Positions 56,542 through 64,000 of a stretch of DNA of 64,000 bases are shown here, in pieces (position 1 is the first letter of the stretch; each line of letters starts with the position of its first letter). A program made the position numbers and the translations under genes. The notes beneath the pieces were generated by a model. It was given only the letters and a program-made list of their open reading frames with translations. It was not told the DNA's origin and did no database searches. Source of the stretch: Campanula takesimana (taxonomy: Eukaryota; Streptophyta; Magnoliopsida; Asterales; Campanulaceae); NCBI GenBank assembly GCA_026119855.1, contig JAOWBW010001042.1, positions 62,001-126,000 on the forward strand. The letters are read 5' to 3'.

Positions 56542-58681
56542 TGTCGCGCCCCGTACCCGTGGTCCTACGTGGCCGCACGCTCAGGACACGCACGGAAGAC
56601 GTCATCAAATATTTTAGGAAAATTTTTCGAAATGTACTTTCATAAAAGTTTCATATAACCAAACACATTTACTTGAAACTTGATTTCAATTCCACACAAC
56701 AAACTTTCACAATCGAAAGTACTTAGCCATAAGGCTTCCACACTTTACTTACAAATTTACAACTCACCAACATGTTCCCAAAAATAGGTGATACAAAGAT
56801 GAAGTCACGGGTACACTACCCAAAAGGTTATACATTTACATAATGTAGCCTTTACATACCAAACTTACTTTCCCAAAATGTCTTACCCAAAATCACCACC
56901 TCGACGTCCTCCCTTGTGCAGTGACCTATCCCCTGGGCTCTCCTTTATCTAAAACAGTAAACAAATAAGGGTGAGAATTAATCTCAGTAAGCTACTAAAA
57001 TGCAACTACATTACATGCTGAAATGATACTCGGAATTGAACAATGTCAATAAACATCCACATAGCACATAACATGAGAGGCTCCCTATCGCCAACCGTCC
57101 CATACCGGTTGGAAATAACGACCAACTCATCATACCACACATAAGGCAGAAATAAACACTCATACGTGGATACTGAGCCAAGGTTCTCGAATCAAACATA
57201 TAACCATCTGAGAGGTATCAATTGAGCAGCACCAAAGGGCTGAAACCGGTTCATGAACCAAACAACAACAACAACAACAACAACAACAATAACAACAAGA
57301 GGGGGAAAATGACACATAGTCATAACCCAAACGGTGACTAAACTCACTCAAGGGAGAGCTAGCCCAAACCCAATCCGTGGCCCAAGGAAGGGGGTTAAAA
57401 ATGGGAAACCAATGGTAGAAGCGTTACAATGAACTTGGCTCGTGTGCCATTATAATCCCTACCACTGCCCGACTTTATAACAAGTACCAGCTGGACTTCC
57501 AAATGAGCATAGTAATGAATACTTTCTTAAACAACAACCGGGGGCAATGATTCCAAAGTAGGGAATCAAGCCAAACACATCACAAAGATGAACCAATCCA
57601 ATACACATCAAAATATGTTCAACAATACCCCATGTAACACTTATTCACATTCCATAACACATTTGTTCACAAGGAAACCAATTTCAAACACTAGGGTGTT
57701 CCACAACAACCCTCTAGGTACTCTAGGATATCACCTAAGACCTAGACCAAGCTTGAACTTTAAATCACTTGAAATGGAACAACTCCATTTTTCAGCAACC
57801 CTGGGCGGTCGCCTAAACCAGCCTGTGCGGCCGCCCAAAACACTCTGCCCCAAGACAAAAACCTTCCAAATAAGTGTGCAGCCGCACGCCCAATTTGGGC
57901 GGCCGCCTAACACACCCGCTAGGCCCAAAACTTGCAAATTTTACTTCATTCATTTCACCGTCCCAAAAGTATAGTACTTACATTACTAAACGTTTGTAAC
58001 ACAACTTGGCTACACAACTCAACCTTTCAACCCATCAAAACCAACCATACCAAATACTCACTTTGTCCCAAAATAACAAGTATCACAAATATCATTCAAA
58101 TCACAAAATTAACAAGTACAAGTATCAAGTATAACATATATGACCATTTTAATATTTAAATGAGAATTAGTAACTTACCTATTTCCGGAGAAAGTATCAC
58201 AGAAATATGTTTTGTTCGGGTAGAAATGACCTATTCAACGACCTGATCATTTTTATATAATTAGTTTTTAAAACGGATAAGTAAATAAAAAGAATTAAAT
58301 CGAAATAGGTTGAACTTACCTTTTCTTTCTTAACCCTAGGAGAAACGAGAAGAAAAATGTTGCTGAACAAGAATGAAACACAGAGGGAGAAGAAGTGATA
58401 AGTTATAAGAAAATTTTACTCACTTTTCCAACTTTAGTCACCCAAGTTCCATTTTTAACATTTTAACCCCTAAACTTATATTTTCACAAAGGACCCTAAA
58501 GTTTCAACTTACTCATTTAACTCCTTTAACCATTATTACTACTAACTAAGTAAATAACACAAATAATCAAGTAAGATGTGCAAATCATAAAATATGATGC
58601 AACACATAAAATGCACACATAAGTCAAATAAAAATCCCCAAAAATATAAAATAAATAGGGAGGGTTTTTGGGGTCGTTACA
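56542..58681 (-). repeat. 3' LTR of gypsy chromovirus G2
   Basis: On the minus strand it runs TGTAACGACCCC to GGGGCGCGACA, 2140 bp. The GC block (57803-57920) contains GGGCGGCCGCC and GCGGCCGCCC. A CAA microsatellite lies at 57262-57290. It is related to G1 (similar ends) and to the fragment at 22048. Confidence 0.88.
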
Positions 58682-58698
58682 ATCACTCCCCCTTAAAG
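58682..58698 (-). other. Polypurine tract of G2
   Basis: The minus strand reads CTTTAAGGGGGAGTGAT against the LTR. Confidence 0.88.
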
Positions 58699-58715
58699 AA
58701 AATTCATCCCGAATT

Positions 58716-60380
58716 TTAGGATAACTTACCAAACGAATCAAATAACCAAGGATATTTTCTCTCCATTTCATCTCGAAGCTCCCAAGTTGATTCTTCCACA
58801 TTATGGTTCCTCCATACAACTCTAACAAGAGGAATACTCTTAGTTCTCAATTCTTGAACTTTAGAATCAATCACCTGAACTGGATGCTCCTCATAGGACA
58901 TACTGGGTTCAATATCCTCAGGTATCTCAGATAACACATGAGATGGATCATACACATACTTTCGAAGCATCGAAACATGAAACACATTATGAATCTTGTC
59001 AAGAGAAGGAGGTAACGCAAGATGATAAGCTCGATCTCCAACTCTTCCCAAAATCTCAAAAGGACCGACAAATCTAGGAGCAAGTTTACCTTTCTTCCCA
59101 TATCTTTTAATTTCTACCTTTGGTGAAACTTTCAGAAACACAAAGTCACCCTTTTCAAACTCAAGGTCTCGCCTCCGGTGATCAGCATAACTCTTCTGAT
59201 GACTCTGAGCAATAGTCAATCGATCCCGAATAAGCTTAACCTTCTCAACTGAGTCATTAACCATATCAATACCCCAAATCTTTGCTTCCCCAATTTCATC
59301 CCAACAAATAGGTGAACGACACTTTCTTCCATACAATGCTTCATAAGGAGCCATCCCAATAATCGACTGAAAACTGTTGTTATAAGCAAATTCCACGAGA
59401 GGCAAATGAATATCCCAAGAATCTCCAAAATCAACTGAACAAGCTCTCAACATATCCTCAAGAATATGAATGGTCCTTTCTGACTGGCTATCTGTTTGAG
59501 GATAAAAAGCAGTACTGAATCTCAATTCTAAACCCAAAACCTTCTGAAATGCTTGCCAAAGCCGAGAAGTGAATCTAGGATCCCGATCAGAAACAATGCT
59601 AACTGGAACTCCATGCAACTTCACTATCTCATTAATGTACAAAGTAGCAAGCCTTTCCATAGAATAACCCATCTCAATAGGTAAGAAGTGAGAAGACTTT
59701 GTCAATCTGTCTACGATCACCCAAACTGCATCATGCCTTCTCCGAGTACGAGGTAACCCTGACACAAAATCCATAGTAACATGTTCCCACTTCCATTCCG
59801 GTATCTCTAAAGGTTGAAGAAAACCTGCGGGTCTTTGATGTTCAGCTTGTTGACAAGTCAAACACTTCGACACATAATCAGCTATTTCCCGCTTCATGTT
59901 GTTCCACCAAAACTGTTGATTCAAATCTTGATACATTTTGGTACTCCCGGGATGAATAGTATACCTCGACTTATGGCCTTCCTCGAGAACTTGAAGTTTA
60001 ATCCCATCAACATTAGGAACACACAATCTACCTCTGAAAGTCAATACACTTTCATAACTGAGAGAAAAGTCTTCAAATCTGCCATCTTTGATTTTACCCA
60101 TAATCTTCATTAACTCGGGGTCATCTTTCTGAGAATCCTTGATTTGTTGAATTAAGGTTGGAAATATTCTGATATTCGCAAATAGAGCCCCATGCCTCGA
60201 CTCATAAGGACACCAATCTCGAGCATCTTCTAACATCTTCCATTCCCGTACCATTAATGAAGCTACAAAAGACTTCCTACTAATAGCATCAGCTACCACA
60301 TTCACCTTGCCCGGATGATAAGAAATGGTGCAATCATAATCCTTCAATAGCTCCATCCATCTACGCTGTCTGTTATTCAA
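58716..60380 (-). CDS. G2 pol: integrase with chromodomain
   Basis: This 554-residue frame begins inside the RNase H/connection region (QRRWMELLKDYDCTISYHPG). It has the integrase HHCC finger (HKSRYTIHPGS...CLTCQQAEH, about 134-180) and the catalytic core (D in TMDFVSGLP near 204, D in SDRDPRFTS near 266, E in QSERTIHILE near 303). The C terminus carries a chromodomain-like segment (RVVWRNHNVEESTWELRDEM, about 518-537), which in Tekay/Del chromoviruses directs integration to heterochromatin. Upstream, the Gln codon expected before KELNNR is TAG (60387-60389). The RT and RNase H coding ends at 60443, where A' is inserted. Intact, unlike the equivalent part of G1. Confidence 0.9.
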   Translation of the reverse strand: MNNRQRRWMELLKDYDCTISYHPGKVNVVADAISRKSFVASLMVREWKMLEDARDWCPYESRHGALFANIRIFPTLIQQIKDSQKDDPELMKIMGKIKDGRFEDFSLSYESVLTFRGRLCVPNVDGIKLQVLEEGHKSRYTIHPGSTKMYQDLNQQFWWNNMKREIADYVSKCLTCQQAEHQRPAGFLQPLEIPEWKWEHVTMDFVSGLPRTRRRHDAVWVIVDRLTKSSHFLPIEMGYSMERLATLYINEIVKLHGVPVSIVSDRDPRFTSRLWQAFQKVLGLELRFSTAFYPQTDSQSERTIHILEDMLRACSVDFGDSWDIHLPLVEFAYNNSFQSIIGMAPYEALYGRKCRSPICWDEIGEAKIWGIDMVNDSVEKVKLIRDRLTIAQSHQKSYADHRRRDLEFEKGDFVFLKVSPKVEIKRYGKKGKLAPRFVGPFEILGRVGDRAYHLALPPSLDKIHNVFHVSMLRKYVYDPSHVLSEIPEDIEPSMSYEEHPVQVIDSKVQELRTKSIPLVRVVWRNHNVEESTWELRDEMERKYPWLFDSFGKLS

Positions 60381-60443
60381 CTCTTTCTAGGAGAAAAGAT
60401 ACTTCAAACTCTGATGATCTGTGAAAATCTCAAACTTTGCTCC
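60381..60443 (-). pseudogene. G2 RNase H stub cut by insertion
   Basis: The minus-strand frame reads [16 protein letters not shown] followed by TAG, the end of the RNase H domain. It is broken at 60444 by the A' LTR. Confidence 0.75.
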
Positions 60444-61641
60444 TGTAGATACCCCGGGGAACCACGGCTTGGCTAGAGCGCGTGAATTACCTAGGATGTC
60501 TACTTGATTTTAAGAGTTGCCACCCTCGTTTTTAGAGGAACGCGAGAAAACCTAAAGAAAGCCAATTTTTGTACGAAAACCAGAGATTCGGGAGAGAAGG
60601 GTTCAGGGGTTAGGTGACGGAGTGGGAAATACTTAAACACCCACTCCACCCCGCTTACGCGGGTCTTGCTACTTTTGGTGTTCTAATGTTAAATGTCCTT
60701 CAATAAAAAGTGCTAACAATTAAAGTGAAAAGAAAGGGGAAAATAAAAGAGAAATAAAAGAGAATTGTTTTATTTATTAATTTATGCTAAAGATTACATG
60801 TAACAATTATACTAAACAATTACATTAAGAAATGGATAGGAAATTAAAGTAGAGATTGAAATGTAGGGAGATGACCTTGACCAACTTTAATGTAATAAAG
60901 TGGTCATTTGGTCATGTCCCATTTGGTGGGGATTGCATACATCTAAAAAGACATAAATAAAATAGAAGAAGAAGAAATGTACCTTTAGAAAACAGGACTT
61001 CAAACTTTGACTTGGAGTTGTTGTAGATAAATTGTTGTGTAGAAATTTGTGAAGAGTTTAGTTGCTAGAACTCTTGTTGGGGAAATTTGTGTAGGGAGAA
61101 TGGTGTAGAGTTTGTGTAGGGAGAAAGTTCAAAGTTCAAGGTCCATTTCTAAGGTAAAAATGAGGGGTTTAAATAGGTAGAAACCAATAGAAAAATAAAT
61201 AGAAATAAAATAAATAAAAGAAAATCAAATAATAAATAAAAGAAATATTTAGTTTTTGGGAAAAAGCTAAGAATATGGGATTGGGAGGTTGCAAAATAAA
61301 AAGGGGTTAATGCTAGATTAAGACATGTGATAAAAAGATGTTTTTGATTCTAAAAATGGAGGGAAAAGGCTGCAATCCGTAACAGTCAAAGTGGGAAGCG
61401 CGCGAGTCCGGCCTATTGGACCAAACGCGCGCGCGCCCCATGACCATTACGGGAGGCGCCCGCGGGTGAAAATAACAGAATGACAGAATGACTCTAAAAG
61501 TTAACTCTGTTGTGTAGTTTAGTCCAAAACTAACGGAATCAGTTAGGAACTTAACGGTAGTAACAGAAATTAACAAAAACAAGTTAAATAAAAATACTAT
61601 GTATGCACTCGGGGTGAGAGGTCCAAAGCGGGGTGTCTACA
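60444..61641 (-). repeat. Tat-like LTR A', 3' LTR of an element leaving the window
   Basis: TGTAGATACCCCGGGG to GGGGTGTCTACA, 1198 bp, the same family as the solo LTR A1. It is followed on the right by AGAGCCCCTCAGCGACG, the complement of a GAGGGGCTCT purine tract. The element therefore lies to the right on the minus strand. It carries the hairpin at 60619-60647, a GC block at 61395-61467 and a minus-strand TATA near 61170. Confidence 0.85.
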
Positions 61642-64000
61642 GAGCCCCTCAGCGACGTGGATTGCAAAGCAAAGCACGTCGACGAAAGAAAGACAACCGC
61701 CGAGGACATCGACAAGAGAAAACAAAGACTCGATAAAACATGAATTTGAAATTTGCGAAGGATTGGGGTGCGCTCCCTGTGTGAACGGCTTTATTGATAT
61801 AGAAAGGATATGGCGGGATCCGTTTTGCTGAAGCGTGATCCATTTGCTGAAGCGGGATCCGTTTGCTGATGCGGGATCTGTTTGTTGATACGGGATCCGT
61901 TTGCTGAATGCGGGATCCGTTTGCTGAGGCAGGATCCGTGTGCTGAATGCGGGATCCGTTTGCTGAAGCGGGATTCGTTTGCTGATGCGGGATCCGTTTG
62001 CTGAAGCGGGATCTGTTTGCTGAGGCGGGATCCGTTTGCTGAATGCGGGATCAGTTTGCTGATGCGGGATCCGTTTGCTAGTGCGGGATCCGTTTGCTGA
62101 ATGCGGGATCCGTTTGCTGAATGCGGGATCCGTTTGCTGAAGCGGGATCCGTTTGCTGATGCGGGATCTGTTTGCTGAATGCGGGATCCGTTTGCTGATG
62201 CGGGATCCGTTTGCTGAAGCGGGATCCGTTTGCTGAAGCGGGATCCGTTTGCTGATTGCGGGATCTGTTTGCTGATTGCGGGATCCGTTTGCTGAAGCGA
62301 GATCCGTTTGCTGAAGCGGGATCCGTTTTCTGAAGGCGGGATCCGTTTGCTGAAGCGGGATCCGTTTGCTGATTGTGAGATCCGTTTACTGTTGGCGGGG
62401 TCCGTTTGCTAATTACGGGATCACCTTGGACCAAATTGATGTCTAGAGCTGCAGTTGCTGTTGACTTTATCGTGGGGATGCGGGCATGGTTGACTGTGGA
62501 CCATTTTCTGCTGGGGATGAAGTGCCTTGAGTAGCGGATGCTGTTGACTTCGTGGTGGTACCTGTTATGTGTGTGCTTGGCAGGTATATGTATTTGTGCA
62601 AGAAGATGCATGAAGTGTGAAATGAAGAGAGAAATTGTGCTCGTGGTGCAATGTGATTTGAAAGCAGTTTTGCATGAGAGAGAGTTTTTGTAAAAATGGA
62701 GAAAGTGATTTTGTGTGCGGTGTGATTTGAGGAAAGCCTCGGATGTATTCATACCTTCACTTACCATTGTCGCTTGATTGGAGATGGATTGCTGAAGGAT
62801 GTTGATGCTTTTGATGAAGAGTATCCATGCTTTGGATGGAGAATGATGATGTTGGTGATGATGAATTGTTCTTGCCTTTGATGGAGTGTTGGCGAGATGG
62901 TATTCTGGGTGATTTGGTCGTGCTAAAAGGCTGCCTACGTATCCCTTGAAAGGAATCAGACCAGTGTAGTTCAAGGATGGTGGAGAACGCTGGGGGAGAA
63001 TGCTAGGAGCAAAGCAAAAAGGAAACACATAATTTTGCGCAAGAAAATAAAAAAGAAAATAAAATCTTTTTTTTTTTTTTAATTAGAAAGAAAAGAATAT
63101 GCACATACGTGAGAAAAATATTTTTTTTTAGTTCGTGGGTGAACCATTTTAACCATTGTGTGTTTGTAAAGCCAACCCAAGATCAAGTCATGTTCAATCG
63201 AAGTCCGGATTGCCTTGCTTGAATGTTGTCGCCGCGATGTCCAACGAAAATTAATGTCTAGTCCCAAGAGATTTGTCGTTTATGGGGCTTCAAAAGGACT
63301 ATTGATGCCGAGATGTCAAGGGGTTGCTGATTGTAAAGCCCCTCGAATGCTGAACTTTGAGTGGCTTATGAAGCCCCAAGATGAATCAACTCTTAGCTCA
63401 TTCAAATAAACTGTATTTTGTTGTCGACGTGGGCAAGCCCCAAGAGAAGATCCTTGATACCAAGCTTTGAGAGATTGCTAAGCCCCAAATGTCATGGGCT
63501 TATCAAGTTTCTAGATGGCGGGATGTGGAGACCTTTCGGTGTGAAGCCTCAAATTTTCTTGGAATCGGCTTAGCATTATGTTGGGAGCGGATGGCGCTAT
63601 TGGGAAGAACTCTTGAAGGCGATCTCCTTCTTTCTCTTGCTTGGAGATGGATGGCCCTTCTTGTGGTTGATACCCAAATGGCGGAAGGTCCATGTTGAAA
63701 ATGTAGTACGGTCTTCGGGAGATGTCTCGTGGGAGATGGTGATGTTGTTGTAGATGATAAGGTCTTGGTGTGATAAAGTCTCGAACGGTATGTTTGCTCG
63801 AGTCTTCTTGAGTTGAACCGACGGCGGATCTTCGGATGCAGCCTGTGCTTTTGATCTTGGAGAAGGGGGTGCTGTATTGCATAAACATTGGGATTGGCCG
63901 TAACTCTGCTTATAAAGTTAACATATTGGCATTGCCCGCTATAACTCAGCCGGGTGAGTCTAGCATATTGAATCTTTTTCCTTTTCTCTAAGACTTCCTT
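61642..64000 (-). mobile_element. 3' UTR of Tat-like element A'
   Basis: About 2.3 kb with no recognised enzyme domain: a 19-20-bp minisatellite, a hairpin at 62935-62969 matching those of B and C, and repeated AAGCCCC words at 63330-63490. A minus-strand frame of 125 codons (63511-63888, with PPFGYQPQEGPSISKQEKEG) could be an extra frame of the element, but I do not recognise it. The element continues beyond the window. Confidence 0.6.
61813..62422 (-). repeat. 19-20-bp minisatellite, about 31 copies
   Basis: The unit is GCGGGATCCGTTTGCTGAW, with 0-2 spacer bases. Nearly every unit contains GGATCC. The minus-strand open frame across it (Ser-Ala-Asn-Gly-Ser-Arg repeats) is a by-product of the array. 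Confidence 0.92.

Noticed and set aside
60444..61641. Plus-strand 5' LTR followed by a leader
   Set aside because: The bases to the right are GAGCCCCTC, the complement of a purine tract, and no tRNA primer site is seen. A minus-strand 3' LTR explains the tandem arrays better.
62078..63028. 316-codon minus-strand open frame
   Set aside because: Its C-terminal half is the translation of a 19-20-bp minisatellite and its N-terminal half crosses the hairpin region. The frame is a by-product of the repeat, not a gene.

Overview
The window looks like repeat-dominated intergenic DNA of a flowering plant, probably a eudicot. It is AT-rich and full of LTR retrotransposons with the plant initiator-tRNA-Met primer site (TGGTATCAGAGC). 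It also holds Stowaway-type MITEs with CTCCCTCYGTCCC termini, Harbinger-, hAT- and Mutator-like elements, and one plant-specific two-membrane-pass protein gene of the ribosomal-L34e-superfamily type. I cannot name the species. There is one 100-N assembly gap.

Left part (1-15.0 kb) is low-copy DNA peppered with small elements. These are Stowaway-like MITEs (including a three-deep nest at 11.4-12.2 kb), three long-TIR Mutator-like non-autonomous elements with GC-rich or gene-like interiors, a SINE with target duplication, and a complete non-autonomous LTR element of chromovirus origin (5955-8459, TSD ATAGT). The only confident host gene lies at 15024-15704 on the minus strand. Its upstream side is occupied by two inverted copies of one Harbinger-like element.

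Middle part (18.1-42.2 kb) holds two unrelated hAT remnants, a solo copia LTR and a SIRE/Maximus-type copia element (5' LTR, gag, pol) that runs into the gap. After the gap comes a Ty3/gypsy chromovirus (G1) with both LTRs and an indel-riddled gag-pol. G1 is followed by the 3' end of a second copia element (E), whose LTR carries a solo LTR with TSD GTTTG.

Right part (43-64 kb) is a stack of nested insertions. Tat-like element B is interrupted by Tat-like element C. C was hit by a very young complete copia element (F, 47510-56002, TSD CAGGT) and abuts a minus-strand chromovirus (G2). G2 is itself interrupted by another Tat-like element (A') that leaves the window. The Tat-like 3' untranslated regions carry minisatellite arrays.

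The most unusual signals are not genes. (1) Nearly every LTR family here carries a compact GC-rich array of short near-palindromes, in most families 20-430 bp upstream of the TATA box. Within one copia lineage this block is swapped while its flanks are conserved, and the same cores occur in unrelated superfamilies. (2) Two hairpins in the Tat-like elements keep their pairing while stem sequence changes between families. (3) The SIRE element repeats the same GCGCC word in its promoter, its 3' region and, as Ala-Pro codons, its coding sequence.
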